A DNA stretch of 64,000 nucleotides from Mycolicibacter sinensis (GTDB lineage: Bacteria; Actinomycetota; Actinomycetes; Mycobacteriales; Mycobacteriaceae): contig NZ_LZJK01000111.1 of the NCBI RefSeq assembly GCF_001667945.1, forward strand, positions 1-64,000, read 5' to 3'. The notes under the pieces are model-generated. The model saw only the letters and a program-made list of their open reading frames with translations. It was not told the DNA's origin and did not search any database. Within the stretch, counting starts at the first letter, position 1. The number at the start of each line of letters is the position of its first letter. The translations under genes were made by a program, and so were the position numbers. Positions 53,178 to 61,189 of the stretch are shown piece by piece.

Positions 53178-53564
53178 ATGGACAGTGCCGTCACCGATCA
53201 GCTGCCCCCGGGCACCACGCCGTACTACGCGCGGATGCACAAGTGGATCAAGCGCGCCACGCTGGTGTGCCTGGTGGCATTGGTCATCGAGGGGGCCTTC
53301 ACCCTGCCGTTCATGGCGGTCTACTACGGCTACCCGACGTTGAGCCTCACCCAGATCTGCAGTGAACTGCTCAAGACCCGCTTCTCCGATGACACCCTGG
53401 AGTGCAAGTTCCCCTACCCGCCGTTGGGTCCGCCCGAAGGCGCCGAGGGCAAGGACACCGCGCAGGACGAGTGGGGGATTCAGCCGGTGCCCAAGTACCA
53501 CCGGCTGGGTTTCCGTGAACTGGTGCGCATTCACGACGAGCGGCTTGCCCGCGACGCGAAATAG
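53178..53564 (+). CDS. Single-helix membrane protein of unknown function
   Basis: A 128-residue protein with an N-terminal amphipathic stretch, one membrane helix at about 30-55 ([20 protein letters not shown]), and a soluble C-terminal part. That part contains two cysteines ([16 protein letters not shown]), a Pro-rich turn and an acidic/basic tail. AAGGAG precedes the ATG, 15 bp after the second paralogue. It is the last gene of the cluster and ends 3 bp from a convergent SDR gene. It looks like an accessory subunit of the membrane complex. I know no characterised homologue. Confidence 0.8.
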   Translation: MDSAVTDQLPPGTTPYYARMHKWIKRATLVCLVALVIEGAFTLPFMAVYYGYPTLSLTQICSELLKTRFSDDTLECKFPYPPLGPPEGAEGKDTAQDEWGIQPVPKYHRLGFRELVRIHDERLARDAK

Positions 53565-53567
53565 GCC

Positions 53568-54389
53568 TCAGTACTGGGTGCAGCCCTGATCGACCGGAAC
53601 CGCGGCGGCGGTGACATTGCGCGAGTCATCGCTGGCCAGCCAGCACACCGTCCCGGCGATGTCCTCGGGTTCGGCCACCCAGATGGGCAGGAACGGCGTG
53701 AGCATGTTTGACAACTGCGGATTGGTCTCCATGGCCTGACCCAGCGCGCTGACCATGTCGCCGGTGCCCATGTCGGTGTTGACCGGGCCGGGATGCACGC
53801 TGTTGACCCGGATCCCGTGCTTGCCCAGTTCGGCGGCGAACGCGCGGGCCATCCCGGTGACGGCATGCTTGCTGGCCGTGTAGTGCACCATGAACGGCTG
53901 CATCTTGATGCCGGCCGCGGAGCTGATCAAGATGATCGAGCCGCCGCGGCCCCCGTCGATGATCTGCTGCGCGCCGGCCATCACGGTGTTCCAGGTGCCC
54001 GTCACATTGATGTCCAGGACATCGCGAAAGTCCGCCGGGGTGATCGCATCCCAGGCCTGCGGGGCAGCGACCCCGGCGTTGGCGACGATGATGTCCAGCC
54101 GCCCCAGCGTGTTCACCGCGTCGGCGACGGCCTCCCGCAAGCCGTCATAGTCGCGGGTGTCGACGACGGCGGACACGATGCGCCGGCCGCTGCCCTGGAC
54201 CAGCCGCACCGTTTCGGCCAGGTCCTCAGGCGTCGCCGGGTTGTACGGCACGCAGCCCGGGAGTTTGCCGGCGACGTCGATCGCGATGATGTCGGCGCCC
54301 TCGGCAGCCATCCGCACCGCGTGCGCGCGACCCTGGCCACGCGCCGCGCCGGTGATGAACGCGACCTTGCCGGTCAGTCGTCCCGTCAT
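53568..54389 (-). CDS. Mycofactocin-coupled SDR family oxidoreductase
   Basis: A 273-residue SDR with KVAFITGAARGQGRAHAVRM, AEGADIIAIDVAGKL and an insertion after strand 2, as in mycofactocin-dependent SDRs. VANAGVAAP, the Ser of ISSAAG and the YTASK pair are present, with PVDQGCTQY at the C-terminus. It is the second such enzyme in the window. The gene follows the acyl-CoA dehydrogenase at 54412 by 22 bp on the same strand. It may oxidise an alcohol in the same beta-oxidation branch. Confidence 0.9.
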   Translation of the reverse strand: MTGRLTGKVAFITGAARGQGRAHAVRMAAEGADIIAIDVAGKLPGCVPYNPATPEDLAETVRLVQGSGRRIVSAVVDTRDYDGLREAVADAVNTLGRLDIIVANAGVAAPQAWDAITPADFRDVLDINVTGTWNTVMAGAQQIIDGGRGGSIILISSAAGIKMQPFMVHYTASKHAVTGMARAFAAELGKHGIRVNSVHPGPVNTDMGTGDMVSALGQAMETNPQLSNMLTPFLPIWVAEPEDIAGTVCWLASDDSRNVTAAAVPVDQGCTQY

Positions 54390-54411
54390 TCCTGTTCCCT
54401 CCGTAGATGTT

Positions 54412-55575
54412 TCACGCTTGGCGTTGCGCCGCTTTGACCAGCCCCGAGCCGATGATCAGCCGCTGGATCTCGCTGGTGCCCTCATACAGGCGCAGCAGCC
54501 GGACATCGCGGTAGATGCGCTCGACCGGCACCCCGCGCATATAGCCGGTGCCGCCGTGGATCTGCACCGCCAGATCGGCGACCTTGCCGGCCATCTCGGT
54601 GCAGAACAGTTTGGCCGCCGACGGGGCGATCCGCCGATCCTCTTCGGTGACCCACATGCGCGCCGCGTCGCGCACCATGGCCCGGCCGGCCAGCACCCCG
54701 GTCTGCTGATCGGCAAGCATTGCTTGCACCAGTTGAAAATTCCCGATCGGGGTACCGCCCTGGGTGGCCGCGGCGGCGTAGGCCACCGACTCGTCGAGGG
54801 CACGCTGCGCGGCGCCCACCGCCAGGGCGGCGATATGTACCCGGCCACGCGCCAGCGAGGTCAGTGCCGCCCGGTAGCCGAGGTCTTCACTGCCCCCGAC
54901 CAGCGCCGCGTCGGAAACGCGCACCCCGGTGAAACCGACATCGGCAGTCCAGGCGCCCTCTTGACCCATCTTGGCGTCCTTGGCCCCGACTTCGACGCCG
55001 GCGGCGTCGGCGGGAACCAGGAAGACCGCGATACCGGCGCCCTGGTCGTCGGCCGGCCGGGTGCGCGCGAAGACGATGAACAGATTGGCTGTCGGCGCGT
55101 TGGTGATGAACCGCTTCTGGCCGGTGATCACCCAGTGCGAACCGTCGCGGACCGCCTTGGTGAGCAGCCCGGCCGGGTTGGAGCCGGCACCGGGCTCGGT
55201 GAGCGCGAAGGAGGCGACGACGTCACCGGTGGCGATCGGTGCCAGCCACCGCGATTTCTGTTCCTCGGTGCCGAACCCGACCAAGACCTGACCGGCGATG
55301 CCGTTATTGGTGCCGAACATCGAGCGCACCGCCAGCGAGGTGTAGCCCAACTCCATGGCCAGCTCGACGTCCTGACGCAGATCCAGCCCCAGCCCGCCCC
55401 ACTGCTGCGGGATGGCGTAGCCGAACAGGCCCATGGTCTTGGCCCGCTCGCGCAGGTCGTCGGGGACCCGGTCGTCGGCGAGGATCTCGGCCTCGCGCGG
55501 TACCACGGACGTGCGGACGAAATGGCGGGTCTGGGCCAGGATTTCGGCGAAATCCTCGTCGCTGACTTCACTCAT
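54412..55575 (-). CDS. Acyl-CoA dehydrogenase
   Basis: A 387-residue flavin-dependent acyl-CoA dehydrogenase. It has FALTEPGAGSNPAG (FAD/substrate loop), KRFITNAPTANLFIV, a GGTGYMRGVPVERIYRD C-terminal helix region and the catalytic Glu in YEGTSEIQRLIIG. The start at 55575 has GGAGAAG upstream; the frame continues open to 55632 without family features. It introduces an alpha,beta double bond into an acyl-CoA. It diverges from the SDR-thiolase-dehydrogenase operon at 55675, with the palindrome at 55628 between them. Confidence 0.93.
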   Translation of the reverse strand: MSEVSDEDFAEILAQTRHFVRTSVVPREAEILADDRVPDDLRERAKTMGLFGYAIPQQWGGLGLDLRQDVELAMELGYTSLAVRSMFGTNNGIAGQVLVGFGTEEQKSRWLAPIATGDVVASFALTEPGAGSNPAGLLTKAVRDGSHWVITGQKRFITNAPTANLFIVFARTRPADDQGAGIAVFLVPADAAGVEVGAKDAKMGQEGAWTADVGFTGVRVSDAALVGGSEDLGYRAALTSLARGRVHIAALAVGAAQRALDESVAYAAAATQGGTPIGNFQLVQAMLADQQTGVLAGRAMVRDAARMWVTEEDRRIAPSAAKLFCTEMAGKVADLAVQIHGGTGYMRGVPVERIYRDVRLLRLYEGTSEIQRLIIGSGLVKAAQRQA

Positions 55576-55627
55576 CGACGCCGCTTCTCCTCTACCTCCG
55601 ACACGGAACGACCGGTTGCCGCCGACG

Positions 55628-55646
55628 ATCATATATGAAATATGAT
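55628..55646. promoter_or_regulatory. Operator-like palindrome between divergent operons
   Basis: ATCATAT-N5-ATATGAT, with perfect 7-base arms, in the 99-bp gap between the acyl-CoA dehydrogenase (reverse) and the SDR (forward). It could be the site for the GntR regulator encoded at the end of the forward operon, whose family binds short palindromes of this size. Confidence 0.6.
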
Positions 55647-55674
55647 GCTCGAAACATCTCAGAGAAGGCGGGTG

Positions 55675-56421
55675 ATGTCAGTGTCCTTGCTGACCGGTCA
55701 AACGGCGGTCGTCACCGGCGGCGCCCAGGGGCTGGGTTTCGCCATCGCGCAGCGATTCATCGCCGAAGGCGCCCGGGTGGTGCTCGGTGACGTGAACCTG
55801 GCGGCCACCGAGGAGGCCGTCGCCCAGTTGGGTGGATCCGATGTGGCCCGGGCGGTGCGCTGCGATGTCACCAGCTCCGCCGAGGTCGACGCGTTGGTGG
55901 CCGCCGCGGTGGAGACGTTCGGCGGGTTGGACATCATGGTGAACAACGCGGGCATCACCCGCGACGCCACCATGCGCAAAATGACCGAAGAGCAGTTCGA
56001 TCAGGTCATCTCCGTACACCTCAAGGGCACCTGGAACGGGCTGCGTGCGGCGGCGGCGATCATGCGCGAGCAGAAGCGCGGCGCGATCGTCAACATGTCC
56101 TCGATCTCCGGCAAGGTCGGCATGGTGGGCCAGACGAATTACTCGGCGGCCAAAGCCGGCATCGTCGGCATGACCAAGGCCGCCAGCAAGGAGCTGGCGT
56201 ACCTGGGCGTGCGGGTGAACGCGATCCAGCCCGGCCTGATCCGCTCGGCGATGACCGAGGCGATGCCGCAACGCATCTGGGATTCCAAGGTGGCCGAGGT
56301 GCCCTTGGGCCGGGCCGGTGAGCCCGAGGAGGTCGCCAGCGTCGCGCTGTTTTTGGCCTCGGACCTGTCGTCGTATATGACCGGAACGGTGCTGGAAGTG
56401 ACCGGCGGCAGGCACCTGTGA
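55675..56421 (+). CDS. SDR family oxidoreductase (FabG-like)
   Basis: A 248-residue classical SDR. It has [26 protein letters not shown], the Ser of MSSISG, YSAAK and EVTGGRHL at the end. NNAGITRD and the length are typical of 3-oxoacyl-ACP/3-hydroxyacyl-CoA dehydrogenases (FabG type). The ATG at 55675 follows GAAGG; the ATG at 55642 in the same frame overlaps the operator and lacks a binding site. It probably performs the 3-hydroxyacyl-CoA oxidation step, with the thiolase that overlaps its stop doing the next one. Confidence 0.9.
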   Translation: MSVSLLTGQTAVVTGGAQGLGFAIAQRFIAEGARVVLGDVNLAATEEAVAQLGGSDVARAVRCDVTSSAEVDALVAAAVETFGGLDIMVNNAGITRDATMRKMTEEQFDQVISVHLKGTWNGLRAAAAIMREQKRGAIVNMSSISGKVGMVGQTNYSAAKAGIVGMTKAASKELAYLGVRVNAIQPGLIRSAMTEAMPQRIWDSKVAEVPLGRAGEPEEVASVALFLASDLSSYMTGTVLEVTGGRHL

Positions 56422-57638
56422 GTGCCCGGGAAGCGGTGATCTGCGAACCGGTCCGTACTCCGATCGGTCGCTACGGCGGGATGTTCGCCTCGCTGACCGC
56501 CGTCGAGCTCGGGGTCGCCGCGCTGAAGGGTCTCCTGGACCGTACCGGGCTGCCCGCCGACGACATCGACGACGTAGTGCTGGGGCACTGCTATCCCAGC
56601 AGTGAGGCGCCGGCCATCGGACGGGTCGTCGCGTTGGATTCCGGTCTGCCGGTAACGGTTCCGGGTATGCAGGTCGACCGCCGCTGCGGTTCGGGATTGC
56701 AAGCGATGCTGCAGGCTTGCCTCCAGGTCCGCAGCGGCGACTGCGAGGTGGTGATTGCCGGCGGCGCCGAGAGCATGAGCAACGTGCCGTTCTACTCCAC
56801 CGACATGCGCTGGGGCGGGGCCCGCGGCGGTATCCGGGTGCACGACGGGCTTGCTCGCGGCCGCACGACCGCGGGCGGCCGGCACCACCCGGTGCCGGGC
56901 GGCATGCTTGAGACCGCCGAGAACCTGCGCCGGGAGTACGGCATCTCTCGCGAGGACCAAGACGAGTTGGCGGTGACCTCGCACCGGCGCGCCGTGGCCG
57001 CTCAGCGGGCCGGCGTGCTCGCCGAGGAGATCATCGCTGTCACCGTGCGCACCCGCGCCGGCGAGGAACGCATCGACACCGATGAGCACCCGCGGGCCGA
57101 CACCTCGGTGGAGTCGCTGAGCAAGCTCAAACCCGTTCTCGGCAAGGAGGATCCAGAGGCCACTGTCACGGCCGGCAACTCCAGCGGCCAGAACGACGCC
57201 GCGTCGATGTGCGTGGTGACCACGCGGGAGAAGGCCGAGCAGCTGGGCCTGACACCGTTGGTGCGGCTGGTGTCGTGGGGCGTTGCCGGAGTCCCGCCGA
57301 ACATCATGGGTATCGGTCCGGTGCCGGCCACCGACGTCGCTCTACAGAAGGCCGGGCTTCGTCTGGCCGACATCGACCTCATCGAACTCAACGAGGCGTT
57401 CGCCGCCCAGGCGCTGGCCGTGATGGCCGAGTGGAGATTCGGCGACGCCGACCGGGACCGGACCAACGTGCATGGTTCCGGAATCTCGCTGGGGCATCCG
57501 GTCGGCGCCACCGGCGGGCGGATGCTGGCCACGCTGGCCCGCGAGCTCAACCGGCGCGGTGCCCGCTACGGGCTGGAAACGATGTGCATCGGCGGCGGTC
57601 AGGGGCTGGCCGCAATCTTCGAAAGGGTCGGCCCATGA
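56418..57638 (+). CDS. Acetyl-CoA C-acyltransferase (thiolase)
   Basis: A 406-residue biosynthetic/degradative-type thiolase with all catalytic residues. The nucleophile is Cys90 in [10 protein letters not shown], then the NEAFAAQ motif, His in [12 protein letters not shown] and Cys in [10 protein letters not shown]. It cleaves 3-ketoacyl-CoA with CoA. Its GTG overlaps the SDR stop, and its own stop overlaps the next gene, so the three are tightly coupled as a beta-oxidation set. It is a classical tetrameric-type thiolase and not close to the SCP2-type enzyme at 367. Confidence 0.94.
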   Translation: MSAREAVICEPVRTPIGRYGGMFASLTAVELGVAALKGLLDRTGLPADDIDDVVLGHCYPSSEAPAIGRVVALDSGLPVTVPGMQVDRRCGSGLQAMLQACLQVRSGDCEVVIAGGAESMSNVPFYSTDMRWGGARGGIRVHDGLARGRTTAGGRHHPVPGGMLETAENLRREYGISREDQDELAVTSHRRAVAAQRAGVLAEEIIAVTVRTRAGEERIDTDEHPRADTSVESLSKLKPVLGKEDPEATVTAGNSSGQNDAASMCVVTTREKAEQLGLTPLVRLVSWGVAGVPPNIMGIGPVPATDVALQKAGLRLADIDLIELNEAFAAQALAVMAEWRFGDADRDRTNVHGSGISLGHPVGATGGRMLATLARELNRRGARYGLETMCIGGGQGLAAIFERVGP

Positions 57639-58828
57639 CACGACTCGCCCAAACCCTCGGTCTCACCGAGTTCCAGACCGAAATCCTGGCCACTGTCCGC
57701 CGATTCGTCGACAAGGAAGTCATTCCGGCGGCGGCCGAGTTGGAGCGCACCGACACCTATCCGCAGGCCATCGTCGACGCGATGCGCGAGATGGGCCTGT
57801 TCGGGCTGATGATCCCCGAGGAATACGGCGGACTCGGCGAATCACTGCTCACCTACGCGCTCTGCGTCGAGGAGCTGGCTCGCGGCTGGATGAGTGTCTC
57901 CGGCGTGCTGAACACCCATTTCATCGTCGCCTACATGCTGCGCCAGCACGGCACCGTCGAGCAGAAACAGCGCTTCCTGCCGCGGATGGCCACCGGCGAG
58001 ACCCGGGGCGCGTTCTCCATGTCCGAGCCCGAATTGGGTTCGGATGTCGCGGCGATCCGCACCCGTGCCACCCGGGAGGCCGACGGCGGATACACCATCA
58101 ACGGCCAGAAGATGTGGCTGACTAACGGCGGTAGCTCCACCCTGATCGCGGTGCTGGTGCGCACCGAAGAGGGAGCCGAGCGAGCACATCGGAACCTGAC
58201 CGCCTTCCTGGTCGAAAAGCCAGTCGGCTTCGGCGAAGTCCTGCCGGGACTAGTGATCCCGGGAAAGATCGACAAACTCGGCTACAAGGGCATCGACACC
58301 ACCGAGCTGATCTTCGACGGGTACGCTGCCGCCGCCGACGACGTCCTGGGTGGGGTGCCGGGGCAGGGTTTTTTCCAGATGATGGATGGCATCGAAGTCG
58401 GCCGGGTCAATGTGTCGGCGCGGGCGTGCGGGGTGGGCATCCGGGCGTTCGAGCTTGCGGTGCGCTACGCCCAGCAGCGCGAGACCTTCGGTAAGCCGAT
58501 CGCCGAGCACCAGGCGATCGCCTTCGAGCTCGCCGAGATGGCCACCAAAGTCGAAGCGGCACACCTGATGATGGTCAATGCGGCCCGGCTCAAGGATTCC
58601 GGGGAGCGCAACGACGTCGCCGCCGGGATGGCCAAGTACCTCGCCAGCGAATTCTGCGCGGAGGTCACCCAGCAGAGTTTCCGGATTCACGGCGGCTACG
58701 GCTACTCCAAGGAGTACGAGATCGAACGGCTGATGCGCGACGCCCCGTTCCTGCTCATCGGTGAGGGCACCAGTGAGATCCAGAAGCAGATCATCAGCAA
58801 GCGGCTGCTTGCCGACTACCGGGTCTGA
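57635..58828 (+). CDS. Acyl-CoA dehydrogenase
   Basis: A 397-residue acyl-CoA dehydrogenase. It has MIPEEYGGLGES near 50, FSMSEPELGSDVAAI, QKMWLTNGGSSTLIAVL, ARACGVGIRAFELAV, the FRIHGGYGYSKEYEIERL helix and the catalytic Glu in LIGEGTSEIQK. The ATG at 57635 overlaps the thiolase stop (ATGA). It differs clearly from the reverse-strand enzyme at 54412, so the two probably act on different intermediates, or one on a branched or cyclic substrate. It is followed after 3 bp by the GntR regulator gene. Confidence 0.93.
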   Translation: MTRLAQTLGLTEFQTEILATVRRFVDKEVIPAAAELERTDTYPQAIVDAMREMGLFGLMIPEEYGGLGESLLTYALCVEELARGWMSVSGVLNTHFIVAYMLRQHGTVEQKQRFLPRMATGETRGAFSMSEPELGSDVAAIRTRATREADGGYTINGQKMWLTNGGSSTLIAVLVRTEEGAERAHRNLTAFLVEKPVGFGEVLPGLVIPGKIDKLGYKGIDTTELIFDGYAAAADDVLGGVPGQGFFQMMDGIEVGRVNVSARACGVGIRAFELAVRYAQQRETFGKPIAEHQAIAFELAEMATKVEAAHLMMVNAARLKDSGERNDVAAGMAKYLASEFCAEVTQQSFRIHGGYGYSKEYEIERLMRDAPFLLIGEGTSEIQKQIISKRLLADYRV

Positions 58829-58831
58829 CAA

Positions 58832-59518
58832 GTGAGTGCCCCCGACTTCCCGGCGCGGTCACAGCTCTCCGAGGAGGTGGCCCGTTTCGTCCGCAAGCGG
58901 ATCTTCAACGGGGACTATGCCGCCGGGGAGTACGTGCGGCTGGACCAACTGGCGGCCGAGCTGGGTGTCAGCGTGACGCCGGTGCGTGAGGCGCTGTTCG
59001 GGCTGCGCGCCGAAGGGTTGCTCGACCAGCAGCCGCACCGCGGCTTCGTGGTGCTTCCGGTGACCCGGCGCGATATCACCGATGTCTCCGATGTCCAGGC
59101 GCACATCGGCGGTGAGCTCGCGGCGCGGGCGGCGGCCAATATCACCGATGACCAGTTGCGCGAGCTCGAAGAGATCCAGGACCAACTCGAGTCCGCCTAC
59201 GCCGGTGATGACGAAGCGGCCGCGGTCCGGCTCAACCACGAGTTCCATCGCGCCATCAACGTCGCGGCCGACTCACCCAAACTCGCTCAGCTGATGTACC
59301 AGATCACCCGCTACGCACCAGAATCGGTGTTTCCCACGGTCGCGGGGTGGCCGGCGAAGTCGATCCGGCACCACCGCGCGGTGTTGGCGGCACTGGCCAA
59401 GCGGGATGAGCAGCTGGCGCGCGCCGCGATGGCTGACCACCTGGCCGCCGGGGCGGCGCCGATGATCGATCACCTCGTCGAACGCGGTGTGGTGGATCAA
59501 GACCGCCCGGTGTCGTAA
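58832..59518 (+). CDS. GntR family transcriptional regulator (FadR/FCD subfamily)
   Basis: A 228-residue GntR protein. The winged HTH is at about 10-75 (VARFVRKRIFNGDYAAGEYV, then LAAELGVSVTPVREALFGL). A C-terminal FCD domain carries the acidic/His metal-binding positions (LNHEFHRAINVAA, SIRHHRAVLAALAKRD). FCD regulators usually sense organic acids or acyl derivatives. The GTG start is 3 bp after the acyl-CoA dehydrogenase stop, so it is part of the operon it likely controls, probably through the palindrome at 55628. Confidence 0.9.
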   Translation: MSAPDFPARSQLSEEVARFVRKRIFNGDYAAGEYVRLDQLAAELGVSVTPVREALFGLRAEGLLDQQPHRGFVVLPVTRRDITDVSDVQAHIGGELAARAAANITDDQLRELEEIQDQLESAYAGDDEAAAVRLNHEFHRAINVAADSPKLAQLMYQITRYAPESVFPTVAGWPAKSIRHHRAVLAALAKRDEQLARAAMADHLAAGAAPMIDHLVERGVVDQDRPVS

Positions 59519-59522
59519 GTTG

Positions 59523-59688
59523 CTATGCCCAGCTCGGTCATGCCGACAGTAGGTATTGGTGACCGGATGCGGCGACGACGGTGTCATCGGCCAGTCGGGC
59601 GGCCGACGCACAATGCACCGCACCGTAGCCTCGCAGTGACAGTCCGTACGCGAGATCCGCGGAACGGCTGACCATCTCGGCGCCGCTA
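59523..59688 (-). pseudogene. PIN-domain (VapC-like) toxin remnant
   Basis: The reverse strand encodes about 48 residues that match the C-terminal end of VapC toxins: LAYGLSLRGYGAVHCASA, then RLADDTVVAASG. Two acidic positions of the family are lost (GYGAVH for GYDAVH, SGH for a D-containing turn). A stop follows LLSA, where one added base would restore a family-like ending (TELGIAT). There is no N-terminal half: the fragment stops at the end of the DUF222/HNH gene, which may have inserted here. No antitoxin gene was seen. Confidence 0.6.
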
Positions 59689-61074
59689 GGGAACTCCGTC
59701 GGGGTCGTTGAGGAGTTCCTCGGGGTGGTGGGCGTGGTTGATCTCAGGTGGGCCACTACCGTCGCTCCATGCGAGGCGTCCGTTATGGGGCGTGGTGGTA
59801 TAGCGGCCGTTGGTTTCGCCGGCGTGATCGTGAGGGCACGCGAACCAGAGGGCGTCGGCATCGGTGCGTCCACCACCGGCCCAGCCGGGACAATGGTGTA
59901 CCTCGCAGCGGTACCCCGGTTGGGTGCAGTTCGGTCTCGTGCAGCCCCGATCTCGTGCGTGGCAGATGATGCGGTGGTCGGCGGTGGCGATACGTTTGCT
60001 GCGTCCCAGGTACAGCGGGCGGTTGGAGTGGTCATCGAACACCGCAAGGTAGTGAATCGAGTTGGCGGCCATACGGATGAGGTCACGCATGGGCAGCCGA
60101 GAGCCGCCGCCGGTACGTGCCGCCGCCGGCATGGCGACGGAGAGGTCCTTGGTGGCGTGGACCGCTTGGTCGAGTTCGGTCAGGGTGGTGGAGACGATGA
60201 CGGTGACGGGGGTACCGCGGTGGGTGCCCAGCTTTTCGGATTCGATGGCGTGGCGCAGTGCGATCTTGAGGGCGTCGTGAGCGCGCTGGCCTTCGTTGCG
60301 CAGGTCCGGTGTGTCGGCGTCGGGTAGGTGGTGCCCCGGCCGCACAGCGGCAATGACGGCTTCGAGGTAGGCCCGGGTTTCGGGGTCGATGCAGCCCGAA
60401 ACGCGACTCATGCCATCGTGCTGTTGGGGACCCAGACTCAGGGTGCGCCGCCGTGCGCGGTCGACGTCGCTGTAGTGGCCGAGGCGTTCGGCGATGGTGT
60501 CGGCGATGCTGCGCCCGACGGCGGCCACGAACGGGGAGTCCTGGCGGCGGGCGTTGGCGACCAAGAGGTGTTCGGCCTGTTCGTGGTCCGCGCTGGTGGC
60601 CTTGGCAGGTAGGTGGTCGAGGGCTTTGGTGATGGTGGTGATGTGGTCTTCACCGAGCTCACCGTTCTCGATGGCGGCGGCCAGTTCGGGTAGGGCGGGT
60701 GGCAGAGTGGGGCCGGTGAGGCTGCGGCGGCGCCGAATGCGCGCGGCGAGGGCGAAGCGGCGCCGGACTTCGCCGCGCGTGATCCGTAACCGCTGCCGAA
60801 GGGCATCACGGGCGCTGGTGTGCGGTGGCAGTTCGGCTTCGCCCAAGCTGTCGATAGGTTGCTCGATCTCTCCGAACATGCGGTAGGACAAGCCGCGGTT
60901 GACCCGGTGCTGGGTTTCCAGCCGTTCGGCGACCTCGATACGAAACGCATTGCCCACCATGTCGGTGTCGGCGGCCCGCATCCGCGCGTAAGCGGCATCG
61001 ACGAGGTCCAGATCAGCGCGGACAGCGGCACGCGCGGCCTCCTGCGGGAGCAAGACCTCATCGCTGATCGACAT
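59686..61074 (-). CDS. DUF222 / HNH endonuclease domain protein (13E12 repeat family)
   Basis: A 462-residue protein with an N-terminal helical DUF222 region (about 1-320) and a C-terminal HNH nuclease domain (CTRPNCTQPGYRCEVHHCPG). The first Cys pair and the HH of the HNH motif are present. The family corresponds to the REP13E12 repeats of mycobacteria, which occur in many copies and behave like mobile or recombining elements. A paralogue elsewhere in the genome is likely. It adjoins a broken PIN-toxin gene, consistent with insertion. I saw no terminal repeats or target duplication. Its biological role is not established. Confidence 0.88.
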   Translation of the reverse strand: MSISDEVLLPQEAARAAVRADLDLVDAAYARMRAADTDMVGNAFRIEVAERLETQHRVNRGLSYRMFGEIEQPIDSLGEAELPPHTSARDALRQRLRITRGEVRRRFALAARIRRRRSLTGPTLPPALPELAAAIENGELGEDHITTITKALDHLPAKATSADHEQAEHLLVANARRQDSPFVAAVGRSIADTIAERLGHYSDVDRARRRTLSLGPQQHDGMSRVSGCIDPETRAYLEAVIAAVRPGHHLPDADTPDLRNEGQRAHDALKIALRHAIESEKLGTHRGTPVTVIVSTTLTELDQAVHATKDLSVAMPAAARTGGGSRLPMRDLIRMAANSIHYLAVFDDHSNRPLYLGRSKRIATADHRIICHARDRGCTRPNCTQPGYRCEVHHCPGWAGGGRTDADALWFACPHDHAGETNGRYTTTPHNGRLAWSDGSGPPEINHAHHPEELLNDPDGVP

Positions 61075-61189
61075 GACGTCACGCTATCGAACAGATGAGC
61101 GATAGGACCTCCATCCGCGGGTCAATTGTGGATAGACCGGCAATTGGGGATAACCGCGAACCGGGCCGGTGCCCGATGGGGGCTCGCGC

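Noticed and set aside
48384..53564. Possible copper membrane monooxygenase (pMMO/HMO-like) cluster
   Set aside because: Membrane proteins with accessory genes suggested it, but I could not find the ligand patterns of the A, B or C subunits, and no periplasmic cupredoxin-like subunit is present.
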